A stretch of DNA of 64,000 nt, taken from contig CANHVY010000015.1 in the NCBI GenBank assembly GCA_947464185.1, forward strand, positions 17,755 to 81,754, written 5' to 3'. The stretch comes from Burkholderiales bacterium. Lineage in GTDB: Bacteria > Pseudomonadota > Gammaproteobacteria > Burkholderiales > Burkholderiaceae_C. The first letter of the stretch is position 1; every line of letters starts with the position of its first letter. The notes beneath the pieces were generated by a model, which worked only from the letters and a program-made list of their open reading frames with translations, did no database searches and had not been told where the DNA came from. Positions 36,167 to 46,590 of the stretch are shown here, piece after piece. Position numbers and translations under genes: made by a program.

Positions 36167-38293
36167 TCAGAACTTGAACGCAGCCGACACGCGCGCACTG
36201 CGCGGTGCGCCTGGTTGCACCCACAGCGCCGAGAACGAGTTGGTGTAGTAGGTTTCGTTGAACAGGTTGTCGACATCCAGGCGCAGGGTCGTCGACTTCG
36301 TCACCTCATAGGCGGCGAAGGCCCGTGCCACCGTGTAGGCCGGCAGCTTGAATGCGGTAGTGAACTCGCCGGAGCGCTGACCGACGTGGACCAGGCCACC
36401 GCCAAACTGCAGGCCGCGTCCGGCCATGTGCAGGGACTTCACGAGCTGCAGGCTCAGGGTGTGCCTGGGCACGTTGAGCAACGGCGTGCCCGCGGGTACC
36501 GGAACGCCGAAGTTGGCGTCGTTGAAGGTGTTGGAGGTCTTGGCGTCCACATGGGCGTACGAGGCCCACAGGCTGAATCCCTGACCGAGCTCACCCTGCA
36601 GGTCGACCTCGAGACCCCGGCTCCTGGCCTTGCCGATGGCCAGTTGCGTCGCAGCGCTGGCGTCGGCGGCGACCAGGATGTTCGTCTGCTTGACCTGGAA
36701 CACGGCCACCGTGGCGTCGATGCCCCCCAGCGAAAGCTTCGCGCCGGCCTCGACCGACTTCGACTGGTTGGGCTCGAAGCCCTTGCCCTGGGCATCCGCA
36801 CCCGACAACGGGCGGAAGTTCTCACCGAACGTGGCATAGAGCGAGAGTGCATCGCGTGCCCGGTAAACGAGGCCGAGCTGGGGGCTGACGCGCGTCTGCT
36901 TCTGCGTCGACACCCGGCTGGCTGCCCGGTCCTGGAGGGTCTGCCGGTAGTCGTCGAAGCGCGCCCCCAGGCGCAGTTGCAGACGCTCGCTCAGGGTGAT
37001 CTGGTCCTGAGCGAACACGCCCACTGACTTCTGCGTCTCCACCCGGTTGGTCAGCGGTGTGGGGGTGGGCAGGTTGTAGCTGCCGTAGGCCGGGTTGAAG
37101 ATGTCGATTGCCTGCTGCTGGGCAGGCGTCGGATTGCTGGCCAGCGTGGGCGCACGGGCGCGCAGGAAAACCTGATCGTTCTCGAACCGGTCGGCATCTA
37201 CGCCGAAGATCAGCCGATGCTGAAGCCCGGCCAGCTGGAAACGGCCGTTGATCTCGGCGCGGATCACCTGGTAGGACGCATCGTAGTCACGAAAGCGACG
37301 TTGCCGGGTCAGCGTCTGGCCATCCACCAGCCGCCGCTGGCGGTTCGTGGCCAGTTCCGCCTCGGTCGAGAAGCCTTCCAACGAGGTCTTGCGCGTGGTG
37401 AAGCCCACGAGGGCGCTCCAGTCCTTGCTGAAGTCGTGCTGGAACTCCAGCTGGTGGCCCTGCACATCGGCCTTCAACGGGCCGTCGCCCGGCTCACCCA
37501 GGAAGCGGCTGGCCGGGATGCGGCCCAGTTGGCCATTGACGGCCAGGACTCCGCGATCGAAAGGGATGGCCTGATGGCTGAGTTCCAGTTCGTAGACCAG
37601 CCTGCTTTGCGGGCTGAGGCGCCAAGCCAATGACGGGCTCATGCCGTACTTGCGGGTTTCAACCGTGTCGCGAAAGCTGCCGGCGTCCTCGGCGAAGCCG
37701 ATCAGGCGCACGGCGATCGCATCGGACAGCGGGGTCGTCCAGTCGGCATCGGCGCGGTAGGTCTCGAAACTGCCAGCGGACAAGCGAAACTCGCCGGCCG
37801 TCTTGAACGTCGGGCGCTTGGTCACAAGGTTCACCGTGCCGCCGGGCTCACCGCGCCCGAACAGCGCGGCCCGTGGGCCCTTCAGCACCTCGACCGACTC
37901 GATGCCCGACAGATCCCTGGGCCCGCCAAAGCCCCGACCCGCATTGAAGCCGTTGACCAGGTAGTTGCTGGGCAGGTTCTCGTCACCTACGAAGCCCCGC
38001 AAGGCGAAGGCATTCCACAGCCCGCCGAAGTTGTTCTGCCGCGCCACCGATGCCGACAGATCGAGCGCCTGCGTCAGGTCGTTCGCGCCGGATGCACGCA
38101 GGGTTTCAGCGTCAATGGTTTGTTCGGCCTGGGGCGTTTCCATGCGCTTGAAATCGCCCTGGTAAGCCTGCCGGGTACCGGTGATGGTGACGGCCTCCAT
38201 TCGCGCACCTGGGTTCGCCTCCTGGGAGAGTGCGGGAAAGGCCAATGGGACTGCTGCGCCAAGCATCAGTGCGGCGCGTTGGGGGCGTTTCAC
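36167..38293 (-). CDS. TonB-dependent siderophore receptor
   Basis: 708 residues. Outer-membrane ferric-siderophore receptor. Signal peptide RAALMLGAAVPLAFPALSQE; TonB-box region MEAVTITGT; plug domain SGANDLTQALDLSASVARQN to VKGPRAALFGRGEPGGTVNL; then a 22-strand barrel ending in aromatic Phe (RVSAAFKF). The best start is GTG at 38293, which has GAGG about eight bases upstream and begins the signal peptide. A Fur-like box lies 70-90 bp upstream. It heads an operon with an ABC ATPase and two ABC-2 permeases, an unusual set because ferric-siderophore uptake normally uses a periplasmic binding protein and FecCD-type permease. Confidence 0.93.
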   Translation of the reverse strand: MKRPQRAALMLGAAVPLAFPALSQEANPGARMEAVTITGTRQAYQGDFKRMETPQAEQTIDAETLRASGANDLTQALDLSASVARQNNFGGLWNAFALRGFVGDENLPSNYLVNGFNAGRGFGGPRDLSGIESVEVLKGPRAALFGRGEPGGTVNLVTKRPTFKTAGEFRLSAGSFETYRADADWTTPLSDAIAVRLIGFAEDAGSFRDTVETRKYGMSPSLAWRLSPQSRLVYELELSHQAIPFDRGVLAVNGQLGRIPASRFLGEPGDGPLKADVQGHQLEFQHDFSKDWSALVGFTTRKTSLEGFSTEAELATNRQRRLVDGQTLTRQRRFRDYDASYQVIRAEINGRFQLAGLQHRLIFGVDADRFENDQVFLRARAPTLASNPTPAQQQAIDIFNPAYGSYNLPTPTPLTNRVETQKSVGVFAQDQITLSERLQLRLGARFDDYRQTLQDRAASRVSTQKQTRVSPQLGLVYRARDALSLYATFGENFRPLSGADAQGKGFEPNQSKSVEAGAKLSLGGIDATVAVFQVKQTNILVAADASAATQLAIGKARSRGLEVDLQGELGQGFSLWASYAHVDAKTSNTFNDANFGVPVPAGTPLLNVPRHTLSLQLVKSLHMAGRGLQFGGGLVHVGQRSGEFTTAFKLPAYTVARAFAAYEVTKSTTLRLDVDNLFNETYYTNSFSALWVQPGAPRSARVSAAFKF

Positions 38294-38361
38294 GGGGGGA
38301 CCTCGACGAAGCGAACAGTTCAGGAGACCGGACCAGGGCAAGAACTGCTCCCTGCCCGATC

Positions 38362-38383
38362 TAATGATAACGCTTTCGCATAT
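38362..38383 (-). promoter_or_regulatory. Fur-like box before TonB receptor
   Basis: TAATGATAACGCTTTCGCAT resembles a Fur site (AATGATAA left half; the right half is weaker), 70-90 bp before the receptor start in an otherwise GC-rich area. It supports iron repression of the whole operon. Confidence 0.5.
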
Positions 38384-38475
38384 GCAGGAAAGCCCATGAG
38401 GTCATGGGGCGTCGGCGGAGGGATCCTTGGCAGACGAGGCCGCTGGGCAACTGCGGGTTCCTGGGACTTCCCGGC

Positions 38476-40005
38476 TTACTTCGCCACCGGCATCGCAAAC
38501 TCCGCGCCCTTGCCGATGCTGTCGGGCCAGCGCTGCATCACGCTCTTTTGCTTGGTGTAGAAACGCACGCCCTCCTCGCCGTAGGCGTGCATGTCGCCGA
38601 ACAGGCTGCGTTTCCAGCCGCCGAAGCCGTGCCAGGCCATGGGCACGGGGATGGGCACGTTGATGCCCACCATGCCCACCTGGATGCGGCGCGCGAACTC
38701 GCGCGCCACACCGCCGTCGCTGGTGAAGCAGGACACGCCGTTGCCGAACTCGTGGTCGTTGATCAGCTGCACCGCTTCGGCGAAGTCCTTGGCCCGCACA
38801 CAGGCCAGCACGGGGCCGAAGATCTCTTCCTTGTAGATGCGCATGGCCGGCGTGACGTGGTCGAACAAGGTGCCGCCCGTGAAGAAGCCGCCCTCATGGC
38901 CGGGCACCTGGCAGCCGCGGCCGTCCACCACCAGCGTGGCGCCCTCCTGCACGCCGAGTGCGATGTAGCCCTCGATGCGGTCGCGCGCCTCGCGCGTGAC
39001 GATGGGGCCCATCTCGGCGTCGAGCTCCATGCCGTTCTTCACCTTCAGCGATTTCGCCCGTTCGGCCAGCATCGGCACGATGCGCTCGCCCACATCGCCC
39101 ACCAGCACGGCCACGCTGATGGCCATGCAGCGCTCGCCAGCCGAGCCGTAACCCGCGCCGATGAGCGCGTCCACGGCCTGGTCCAGATCGGCATCGGGCA
39201 TCACCACCATGTGGTTCTTGGCGCCGCCCAGGGCCTGCACGCGCTTGCCGTGGTGCGCGCCGGTCTCGTAGATGTACTGGGCGATGGGCGTGGAGCCCAC
39301 GAAGGACACGGCCTTCACATCCGGGTGGGTGAGCAGCGCGTCCACGACCACCTTGTCGCCCTGCACCACGCTGAAGAGCCCGTCAGGCAGGCCGGCGCGC
39401 TTGAGCAGCTCGGCCATGAAGAGGGCCGGGCTGGGGTCGCGCTCGCTGGGCTTCAGGATGAAGGCATTGCCGCAGGCCAGCGCCACCGGGAACATCCAGC
39501 ACGGCACCATGCACGGGAAGTTGAAGGGCGTGATGCCCGCCACCACGCCCAGGGGCTGGCGCAGCGTCCAGTTGTCGATGCCGGTGGAGACCTGGTCGGT
39601 GAAGTCGCCCTTGAGCAACTGCGGAATGCCGCAGGCGAACTCCACGATGTCGATGCCGCGCATGACCTCGCCCTGCGCGTCGGTGAAGACCTTGCCGTGC
39701 TCGGCGGTGATCATGGCGGCGAGCTCGTCCCGGTGCTGGTTCAGCAGCGCCAGAAAGGCATTGATCACACGCGCGCGCCGGATGGGCGGCGTGTCGGCCC
39801 AGGCCGGCTGAGCAGCCTTGGCCGCGGCGACGGCGGCGGTCACGTCGGCCTCGCTGCCCAGCAGCACGCGCCGTGCGGCCTGGCCCGTGGCCGGGTTCCA
39901 CACCGTCTGCGTGCGGCCGCCGGCGCCGGCCGCACCCTCTGAACGGGCGCCGGCAATCCAATGGCCGATGTCGGCGGTCGAGGTGAAGGGTTGAGGCGCG
40001 CCCAT
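38476..40005 (-). CDS. mmsA: CoA-acylating methylmalonate-semialdehyde dehydrogenase
   Basis: 509 residues. NAD- and CoA-dependent aldehyde dehydrogenase that converts methylmalonate semialdehyde to propionyl-CoA (valine, thymine and inositol catabolism) and malonate semialdehyde to acetyl-CoA. Family blocks: [60 protein letters not shown], catalytic Cys293 in [16 protein letters not shown], and [20 protein letters not shown], which is diagnostic of MmsA. ATG 40005 after AAGGAG. No mmsB or valine-pathway genes are beside it; it is divergent from a UPF0149 gene. Confidence 0.96.
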   Translation of the reverse strand: MGAPQPFTSTADIGHWIAGARSEGAAGAGGRTQTVWNPATGQAARRVLLGSEADVTAAVAAAKAAQPAWADTPPIRRARVINAFLALLNQHRDELAAMITAEHGKVFTDAQGEVMRGIDIVEFACGIPQLLKGDFTDQVSTGIDNWTLRQPLGVVAGITPFNFPCMVPCWMFPVALACGNAFILKPSERDPSPALFMAELLKRAGLPDGLFSVVQGDKVVVDALLTHPDVKAVSFVGSTPIAQYIYETGAHHGKRVQALGGAKNHMVVMPDADLDQAVDALIGAGYGSAGERCMAISVAVLVGDVGERIVPMLAERAKSLKVKNGMELDAEMGPIVTREARDRIEGYIALGVQEGATLVVDGRGCQVPGHEGGFFTGGTLFDHVTPAMRIYKEEIFGPVLACVRAKDFAEAVQLINDHEFGNGVSCFTSDGGVAREFARRIQVGMVGINVPIPVPMAWHGFGGWKRSLFGDMHAYGEEGVRFYTKQKSVMQRWPDSIGKGAEFAMPVAK

Positions 40006-40107
40006 GAGGGGTCTCCTTGTGTGCGAGGTGTGAAGGCGTGGTTGCCGAGGAAAGCCCCAGAGTCTAGTCAAGACGCGGCCCGCGGGATTGCGCCGCAGAA
40101 TGCGGCC

Positions 40108-40764
40108 ATGAACACTGCAGCCCCCCTGTCCGACGCCGAGCTCACCGAACTGGAGCAGCTGCTTGACAGCCTGCCCGCGCCGCTGGAGCCGCTGGACATC
40201 AGCGCGCTGGACGGCTACCTGTGCGGCGTGTTGCTGCAGCCCCAGCCCGTGCCCGCATCGCAATGGCTGCGCTGGGCGGGCGACGTGGAAGGCCAGGCGC
40301 TGCCCCCAGGCCCGCAGGCGCAGCGCCTGGCCACCCTGGCGCAGCGCCGGCATGCCGAACTGGAGCAGGCGATCGCGCAGCGGCAATGGTTCGACCCCTG
40401 GGTCTTCGAGGTGGACGTCGAGGCCGAAGCACAGGACCTGTCAGCTTCGGACCTCACGCTGCCCTGGGTGGCAGGCTTTGCCGCGGCCATGGACCGCTTC
40501 AGCGGGCTGATGGCGATGGACCATCCCGGCCTGCTGGAACCGCTGGCCATCCTCTACGCGGGCTTTGACCCAGACGACCTGGAGGACGCCGACGAGCTGC
40601 TGGCCGTGATCGAGACGCTGGAGCCGCCCGCCAGCCTGGGCGAAGCCGTGGAAGATCTGGTGCGCAGCGTGCTGCTGCTGGCCGACATCTCACGGCCGCG
40701 CTCGGGCGGGCCGGCACGACGCCCCCGCCGACCTGTTGCGAGCGCGCGACAGATCCGTCGGTGA
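40108..40764 (+). CDS. UPF0149 (YecA/YgfB-like) protein
   Basis: 218 residues. The N-terminal helical UPF0149 domain includes [50 protein letters not shown] and [20 protein letters not shown]. The C-terminal tail is Arg/Pro-rich ([20 protein letters not shown]) and lacks the Cys-rich SEC-C metal-binding end of E. coli YecA. Function unknown. Divergent from mmsA with about 100 bp between the starts. Confidence 0.85.
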   Translation: MNTAAPLSDAELTELEQLLDSLPAPLEPLDISALDGYLCGVLLQPQPVPASQWLRWAGDVEGQALPPGPQAQRLATLAQRRHAELEQAIAQRQWFDPWVFEVDVEAEAQDLSASDLTLPWVAGFAAAMDRFSGLMAMDHPGLLEPLAILYAGFDPDDLEDADELLAVIETLEPPASLGEAVEDLVRSVLLLADISRPRSGGPARRPRRPVASARQIRR

Positions 40765-40860
40765 CGTGATTTGCAACACCAAAACGGTCAAATTCCCGTC
40801 ATGGTCGCCAGCACATGATGTCAGCATTGGATCCAAAGCCAAGTTGACAGGGAACACACC

Positions 40861-41076
40861 ATGAAGCCAGGGACCTTTGCATCTCGCCTGATGGAACGTC
40901 TGCGGCCCGAGCCGGCCCCGACGACGCCGGACTTCGCGGATTACGGCACCGCGTTCGCCCTGGACCTCTCGATCGAGGCCGCCCCCGCGGCGTCGGCCGG
41001 GCCGGGCGGATCCGCTGGCGATCCCACCGCATGGTGGTCGGAACTGGCCTCGCAACGCCCCGGCCCGGGGCTGTGA
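40861..41076 (+). CDS. Small hypothetical protein
   Basis: 71 codons: MKPGTFASRLMERLRPEPAP, TTPDFADYGTAFALDLSIEA, then Ala/Gly/Pro-rich and ending WWSELASQRPGPGL. A weak AGGGAA lies upstream of the ATG. No family recognised, no signal or membrane segment. It fills the gap between UPF0149 and the TetR gene, both on the same strand. It could be a real small protein or chance. Confidence 0.4.
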   Translation: MKPGTFASRLMERLRPEPAPTTPDFADYGTAFALDLSIEAAPAASAGPGGSAGDPTAWWSELASQRPGPGL

Positions 41077-41164
41077 CGCAGGCGGGCTGGCGCAGGCACG
41101 ACTTTCCAGTTCAGAGCAAGACCCTGAAGTCGCCTTTGTGGCCCGGCGGCCTAGAATCCGCCAC

Positions 41165-41776
41165 ATGGCACGAGGCTCCTTTCGCGATCAAGTCCTGAGG
41201 GTTCGCGAAGACGCGATCATCTCGTCGGTCAACCGCCTGCTGGCCGAAAAGGGCTTCGAGCAGATGACGGTGGACGAAGTGGCGGCCGACGTCGGTATCG
41301 CCAAGGCCAGCCTGTACAAGCACTTCACCTCCAAGGAGGCCCTGGCGGCCGCTGCCATGGTGCGGGTACTGGAGCACACCATGGAGGTGCTGGATCAGCA
41401 AGCGGCGCGGGAGGTCAGCGCCGTGGAGCGGCTGCGTGAAGTCACGCGCTGGGCGTTGCGGGTGCAACTGGCCGGTGAGATGCCGATCCTTCCCTCGCAG
41501 AATTCCACCCTGCGCGCCGAACTGCTGGGCCACAAGGCCTACCTGGAGTTGCTCATGCAGGTGAGTGACCGCCTAGGGGAATGGATCGTGCAAGCCCAGG
41601 CCGACGGCGACCTGGACCGCTCACTGCCGCCTGAACTGGTGCTCTACACCCTGTTCGCCCGCGCCTGTGACCCGGTGCCCGGTGCATTGAAGGCCTCCGG
41701 CCGGCACAGCGACGAGCAAGTCATCGAATGGGTGCTGGCCACCTGCTTCAGCGGCATTGGCGTACGGCCCAGTTGA
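41165..41776 (+). CDS. TetR-family transcriptional regulator
   Basis: 203 residues. N-terminal helix-turn-helix AIISSVNRLLAEKGFEQMTV and DEVAADVGIAKASLYKHFTS (recognition helix ending YKHF). The C-terminal ligand and dimer domain has no diagnostic motif. The ATG at 41165 gives MARGSFRDQVLRVREDAIIS. Convergent with uspA. The target is not obvious; self-regulation is usual. Confidence 0.9.
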   Translation: MARGSFRDQVLRVREDAIISSVNRLLAEKGFEQMTVDEVAADVGIAKASLYKHFTSKEALAAAAMVRVLEHTMEVLDQQAAREVSAVERLREVTRWALRVQLAGEMPILPSQNSTLRAELLGHKAYLELLMQVSDRLGEWIVQAQADGDLDRSLPPELVLYTLFARACDPVPGALKASGRHSDEQVIEWVLATCFSGIGVRPS

Positions 41777-41808
41777 GGGGCGCCCGCCGGCGGCATCGGC
41801 GGCGGGCT

Positions 41809-42234
41809 TCAGCGAACCAGCAGCACCGGCGTCTTGCAGTGGGCCAGCACCTTGGTGGCCACCGAGCCCATCACCAGGTTGCCCAACGTGCTGTGGCCGT
41901 GCGAGCCCATGATGACCATGTCGTAATCGCCCTTGGTCGCGGCGGCGACGATGTTGTCGGCTGCAGGCCCGGCCTTGACCAGGAAGTCCACCTTCAGCTC
42001 ACGCTTCCTGCTGAAGAAGGTGCGGATGGGCTTGATCACCTTCTCGCCCTCGTCTTCGTAGTAGGCCTTGAGCGTGGCCTTGTCGATCACTGCGGCGGCC
42101 CGTGGGGGCACGGCCGGCACGGAGTGCAACACGGTGTACTGGTGCGCGCCACCCAGCCATTCGTCATGCGCAGCCAGGTATCCGAGCATGCGCTTGGTGT
42201 AGGAGCTGCCGTCCACGGCGACAAGAATCTTCAT
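41809..42234 (-). CDS. Universal stress protein, UspA family
   Basis: 141 residues, single Usp domain. Starts MKILVAVDGSSYTKRMLGYL. The ATP-binding motif is GSHGHSTLGNLVMGSVATKV (G-2x-G-9x-G-S), followed by LAHCKTPVLLVR, so a nucleotide-binding type. Cytosolic stress protein, typically induced by growth arrest. Convergent with the TetR gene and monocistronic. Confidence 0.93.
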   Translation of the reverse strand: MKILVAVDGSSYTKRMLGYLAAHDEWLGGAHQYTVLHSVPAVPPRAAAVIDKATLKAYYEDEGEKVIKPIRTFFSRKRELKVDFLVKAGPAADNIVAAATKGDYDMVIMGSHGHSTLGNLVMGSVATKVLAHCKTPVLLVR

Positions 42235-42396
42235 TGAGGTGTTCTCCGAAAAGTGATTGCGTGATCGCCCAGCGGCACGAGCCCTTTCGGGGCCTGCGCG
42301 CCGCCTGTGCCACGGTGTCCAGTATCTCGCGCCGGCCCGGCGCGGCCTTGTGGCAAGTCAAGTGCCCGCATGCCGTTTGTGGCAAGCCCGCCCGGC

Positions 42397-43233
42397 CTAC
42401 ACCTCGAACAGCCGGCACGGGTCAAAGCCTGCCGCCTCGCCCTTCTTCACCAGGCCGCGGGCCTGGCACACCACGCGCGCCGGGGCCCGGCCGGGCCGGT
42501 CCAGCGCGTAATCGTGGCGGCAGTGCAGATGGCCGTGGATCCACAGGTCGGCGCGCGGAATCAGGTCGTCGTCGGCGTTGCAGAAGCTGGCGGTACCCGG
42601 CTGACGGCCATAGCGCGGATCTGCGCTGCGCAGGCTGGGCGCGAAGTGCGTGATGACCACCGTCACGGCGCCAGCCCCGCGCACCGGCGGGGGCGAAAGG
42701 GGTGGCAGGGGCGTCGAAACCTGCGACGCCAGCCATGTCGAAGGGGGTTGCGTCAACGCCCGCTCCAACCAGGCCCGGCAGGCCTGGCCTTCCGCCCGCA
42801 AGGCCTGTGGGTCCAAGGGCTTGCCATGCAAGGTGGCACCCATCTTCTTCAGGTAGTACGCGGCCGCGCGCTCGGCCTTGGGGCGGCCGCGCTCGCCGAA
42901 CAGATCAAAGTCGCTCCAGCGCGTGGCCCCCAGGAAGCGCACGCTGCGCCCGGCCGCGTCGCTCAACACGGCCTCCTCGCGCTGCAGCAGGCGGATGCCG
43001 GCGCGGTCGCAGGCCTCACGCAGCGGCTCCCAGGCCTGGTGCAGGTCCCGCCCGTCGAACTCGTGGTTGCCCGGCACCATCAGCATGGGCACCGGCCAGC
43101 CGGCGAAGCGCTGCAGGCCGGCCCAGGTGCTGTCGATGTCGCCGGCCAGCACCAGGAGCTCGGCGCCCGCGGCTGGTTCGGGGTCGAAGGCTTCGGTCTC
43201 CAGGTGGAGATCGGACAGGATCTGGAGCTTCAC
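42397..43233 (-). CDS. Calcineurin-like metallophosphoesterase
   Basis: 278 residues. Dinuclear metal phosphoesterase: ILSDLHLE (DxH), LVLAGDIDS (GDxx), VPGNHEFDGR (GNHE), VVITHFAPS and DLWIHGHLHCRHDY (GHxH). Cytosolic, substrate unknown. The insert at about residues 165-195 (LASQVSTPLPPLSPPPVRGA) is a low-complexity Pro-rich loop absent from most relatives. It lies 45 bp from pckG on the same strand, downstream of it. Confidence 0.9.
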   Translation of the reverse strand: MKLQILSDLHLETEAFDPEPAAGAELLVLAGDIDSTWAGLQRFAGWPVPMLMVPGNHEFDGRDLHQAWEPLREACDRAGIRLLQREEAVLSDAAGRSVRFLGATRWSDFDLFGERGRPKAERAAAYYLKKMGATLHGKPLDPQALRAEGQACRAWLERALTQPPSTWLASQVSTPLPPLSPPPVRGAGAVTVVITHFAPSLRSADPRYGRQPGTASFCNADDDLIPRADLWIHGHLHCRHDYALDRPGRAPARVVCQARGLVKKGEAAGFDPCRLFEV

Positions 43234-43278
43234 CGGCGGGCCAGACCCTGCGTTTCCGGTGCCCGGGCGCCCAGGATC

Positions 43279-45159
43279 TCAGGCCGCCAGGCGCTGCTCG
43301 ATGCGGGCCTTGGTGGCCGGCAGCTCCGGCGGCAGGCCGTGCGCCAGTTGAGTGAACAACTCCTGGTGCAGTGCAAGCTCCTGCTGCCAGGCCGCGGGCT
43401 CGATGCCGATCACGCTGTCGAACTGCGCGCGCGAGAAGGCCAGCCCGTCCCAGCGCAGGTCTTCGTAGCGCGGGCTGGTGCCGAAGGCGTTCTCCACGCC
43501 GCCCGCCGTGCCGTCGATGCGGCCCAGCATCCAGGCCAGCACGCGCATGTTCTCGCCGTAGCCCGGCCAGACGAACTTGCCATCCGCGCCCTTGCGGAAC
43601 CAGTTGACGCAGAAGATCGCCGGCAGCTTCACGCCGTGGCCGTTGAGCTTGTCGCCCAGGTGCAGCCAGTGGCCGAAATGCTCGGCCATGTTGTAGCCGC
43701 AGAAGGGCAGCATGGCGAAGGGGTCGCGCCGCACCACGCCCTGCGCACCCGCGGCGGCGGCCGTGGTCTCACTGCCCATGGTGGCGGCCATGTAGACGCC
43801 CTCGGTCCAGTCGCGCGCCTCGGCCACCAGCGGCACGGTGGTGGAGCGGCGGCCGCCGAAGATGAAGGCGTCGATGGCCACGCCCGTGGTGGAGTCCCAC
43901 TCGGCGTCCAGCACCGGGTTGTTGGTGGAGGCCACGGTGAAGCGGGCGTTCGGATGCGCGGCCGGGCGCGGCTTGCCGTTGTCGGCATTCGCGCGGGCGA
44001 TCTCGGGCGTCCAGTCACGGCCCTGCCAGTCGATGAGGTGCGCCGGCAGCTCATCCGTCATGCCTTCCCACCACACGTCACCGTCGTCGGTGAGCGCCAC
44101 GTTGGTGAACACCACGTCGCGCGTCAGCGAGGCCATGCAGTTGGGGTTGGTCTTGTCGTTGGTGCCGGGGGCCACGCCGAAGTAGCCGGCCTCAGGATTG
44201 ATGGCGTGCAGTCGGCCATCGGCGCCCGGCTTGATCCAGGCGATGTCGTCGCCGATGGTCGTGACCTTCCAGCCCTCGAAGCCTGCCGGGGGCACCAGCA
44301 TGGCGAAGTTGGTCTTCCCGCAGGCGCTGGGGAAGGCGGCGGCCACGTGGTACTTCTTGCCCGCCGGGGAGGTGACCCCCAGCACCAGCATGTGCTCGGC
44401 CAGCCAGCCTTGCTCGCGCCCCATGGTGGAGGCGATGCGCAGCGCGAAGCACTTCTTGCCCAGCAGCGCATTGCCGCCATAGCCCGAGCCGTAGCTCCAG
44501 ATCTCGCGCGTTTCGGGGTAGTGGACGATGTACTTGGTCTTGTTGCAGGGCCAGGCCACATCCTGCTGGCCAGGCTGCAGCGGCGCGCCCACGGTGTGCA
44601 CGCAAGGCACGAAGGCGCCGTCCTCGCCCAGCAGGTCATAGACCGCGCGGCCCATGCGCGTCATGGTGCGCATGCTGATGACCACGTACGGGCTGTCGGT
44701 CAACTCCACCCCGATGTGCGAGATGTGCGAGCCCAGCGGCCCCATCGAGAACGGCACCACATACAAGGTGCGGCCCTGCATCGCGCCCTTGAACAAGGCC
44801 TGGTCGCCGGTCTGCAGCAGGGTGCGCATCTCGGCGGGATCCATCCAGTTGTTCGTGGGGCCGGCATCTTCCTGGCGCTGGCTGCAGATGTAGGTGCGGT
44901 CTTCCACGCGGGCGACGTCGCTCGGGTCGCTCCAGGCCAGGAAGCTGTTGGGGCGCTTGACCGGGTTCAGCCGGCGCATGGTGCCGGCGGCCACCAGTTG
45001 ATCGCACAGGCGCTCGTACTCTTCGGGGCTGCCATCGCACCAGACGACATCGGCCGCCTGCGTCAACGCAGCGATCTCGGCCACCCAGGCGGTGAGCCGG
45101 GCGTGCTTCACATGGGAAGGAGCATTCAGGCGCAGGCCTGACATCAGCGGGTGGTTCAT
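43279..45159 (-). CDS. pckG: Phosphoenolpyruvate carboxykinase (GTP)
   Basis: 626 residues. Converts oxaloacetate plus GTP to PEP, CO2 and GDP; first committed step of gluconeogenesis. Kinase-1 motif [20 protein letters not shown] near residue 280; kinase-2 region TIGDDIAWI; substrate loops [14 protein letters not shown] and [37 protein letters not shown]. The length is typical of the GTP class. ATG 45159 is chosen because [20 protein letters not shown] is the conserved N-terminus. It has its own AT-rich upstream region. Confidence 0.97.
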   Translation of the reverse strand: MNHPLMSGLRLNAPSHVKHARLTAWVAEIAALTQAADVVWCDGSPEEYERLCDQLVAAGTMRRLNPVKRPNSFLAWSDPSDVARVEDRTYICSQRQEDAGPTNNWMDPAEMRTLLQTGDQALFKGAMQGRTLYVVPFSMGPLGSHISHIGVELTDSPYVVISMRTMTRMGRAVYDLLGEDGAFVPCVHTVGAPLQPGQQDVAWPCNKTKYIVHYPETREIWSYGSGYGGNALLGKKCFALRIASTMGREQGWLAEHMLVLGVTSPAGKKYHVAAAFPSACGKTNFAMLVPPAGFEGWKVTTIGDDIAWIKPGADGRLHAINPEAGYFGVAPGTNDKTNPNCMASLTRDVVFTNVALTDDGDVWWEGMTDELPAHLIDWQGRDWTPEIARANADNGKPRPAAHPNARFTVASTNNPVLDAEWDSTTGVAIDAFIFGGRRSTTVPLVAEARDWTEGVYMAATMGSETTAAAAGAQGVVRRDPFAMLPFCGYNMAEHFGHWLHLGDKLNGHGVKLPAIFCVNWFRKGADGKFVWPGYGENMRVLAWMLGRIDGTAGGVENAFGTSPRYEDLRWDGLAFSRAQFDSVIGIEPAAWQQELALHQELFTQLAHGLPPELPATKARIEQRLAA

Positions 45160-45429
45160 GGGAAAGACTTCAGGAGGTTGGAAATTCGGTTTCGGGCCAG
45201 TTTCCTGAGAGCCCTGATGCGGCGGCCTCTGGAAACTCGCCCGAGACCGCCTGTCCATTCACTTGAACCGGCCCGTGCTTGCGGGGGGACGAATTGTCGG
45301 CGCAATGTAATCAGCCGGTAACTTGTCGGATCAATCAAACTATGCAAGACATGCATATTGTCATGAGTTCAGCCTGGGGCCAGGCGACGTTGCTCATCGC
45401 TTGCTTGGCTCCAGCCCGCTCCTTGATGC
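45160..45429 (-). promoter_or_regulatory. AT-rich upstream region of pckG
   Basis: The 270 bp between pckG and the fic stop contain a locally AT-rich stretch (45305-45370, including ATGCAAGACATGCATATTG), unlike the GC-rich surroundings. It probably carries the pckG promoter. I could not assign -35/-10 boxes with confidence. Confidence 0.35.
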
Positions 45430-46590
45430 CTATCGTGGCCGGTTCAAGGTCTCAGGTATGAATCCCTCATTGGAGAGGGCGCGGATCACACCGCGAATCA
45501 AGAAGTTATCGGCAAAGCTGACCGTGTACTGCCGAGCACCTTCGCGAATGGGGGCCAGCATGCCGCGCTCCACCAGCTTGCTGATTTGGTAGGTGCGCTG
45601 GCGCTCGGTCAATGCCGGCATGACGGCCTTCAGGTCGCTGGCCTTGGCCACACCCCTGCGTGCTGTCTCGAGCAGCATGCGCTCTTCCATCAAGGTGACC
45701 CACTCGCGCTCGCGGGCGTCGTGCAGTGCCGGTACCAGGACGCGCTCAATGAGGAAAGTGGCGTCGGTCAGCCGGTCTACCTTGCGCAGTTCGTCCAGCA
45801 TGCCGCTGAGCACGTACACGCACCATTCTTCGCGGCCCTCGGGCGTGCCGGTATCGGCCTTGCCGAGCATGGCGTAGTACCTGTCCCGGTCGTTGCAGAA
45901 CACGGCCGTGGGGTTGAGCACACGGCCGCCCGCCTTCACATTGAAGCCGTACTTGAGCAGGAGGGCGTAGGTCAGCAAGCGCACCACACGCCCATTGCCA
46001 TTGCCGAAGGGGTGAATCCAGGCAAAGCGATGGTGGGCCAGGGCCACCTTGATCAGGTCGTATTTCGCCGGATCGGGCCGATTGATGAACTGCACCAGCT
46101 CGGCCATGTACTGCGGCACGCTCACGGCCTCGGGTGGCAGATGCTCCGACTGCGAAATCTGCACCGCCTGGCGCCGGTAGGCGCCTGGTGTGTCGTCGCC
46201 CTCACGTTCCAGGCCCTGCACCGTCATGGCGTGGAGCTCGCGCACAAGGTGTTCGGTGAGCTCCTGGCCAGGCGCGAAGTGCTCTTCGATGAAGCTCATC
46301 GCCTCTTCGATGTTGGCCATCTCGCGCAGCTGGTCGGTCAGCCTGACAGGCTTGGCCTCCAGCCGGCTCTCCACGTAGTCTGCCAGCGTGGTGTGGTTCC
46401 CCTCTATGCGGGCCGACCCCAAGCTCTCCAGCATATGGAAGATGTGCTTGAGCTGGTGGAAGACGGGTGCTGGGGTGCTGCCACCCAGCCGCAAGCGCCG
46501 CAGGTGCTCGAGTTCGGTCACCACATCGACCAGCGAGGAGTCGAACGCCGGATTCAGCAGGCCAAGGTCGTGGTGGTGGAAAGCAGGCAT
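45430..46590 (-). CDS. Fic-domain protein (class II, autoinhibited AMPylator type)
   Basis: 386 residues. The N-terminal Fic_N helical domain holds the inhibitory motif SARIEG (Ser59 to Gly64, pattern (S/T)xxxE(G/N)), which blocks ATP in resting class II Fic proteins. The catalytic motif is [12 protein letters not shown] with His193. The usual acidic residue before GNGR is Asn, so catalysis may differ. The C-terminal winged helix ([19 protein letters not shown]) suggests DNA or protein binding. Start ATG 46590; a GTG at 46614 is also open. No antitoxin gene is adjacent, as expected for class II. Upstream direct repeats may be its operator. Target protein unknown. Confidence 0.9.
   Translation of the reverse strand: MPAFHHHDLGLLNPAFDSSLVDVVTELEHLRRLRLGGSTPAPVFHQLKHIFHMLESLGSARIEGNHTTLADYVESRLEAKPVRLTDQLREMANIEEAMSFIEEHFAPGQELTEHLVRELHAMTVQGLEREGDDTPGAYRRQAVQISQSEHLPPEAVSVPQYMAELVQFINRPDPAKYDLIKVALAHHRFAWIHPFGNGNGRVVRLLTYALLLKYGFNVKAGGRVLNPTAVFCNDRDRYYAMLGKADTGTPEGREEWCVYVLSGMLDELRKVDRLTDATFLIERVLVPALHDAREREWVTLMEERMLLETARRGVAKASDLKAVMPALTERQRTYQISKLVERGMLAPIREGARQYTVSFADNFLIRGVIRALSNEGFIPETLNRPR

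Noticed and set aside
42307..45141. A 944-codon plus-strand open frame over the phosphoesterase and pckG.
   Set aside because: Antisense shadow of two well-supported genes; composition is typical of mirrored GC-rich codons.
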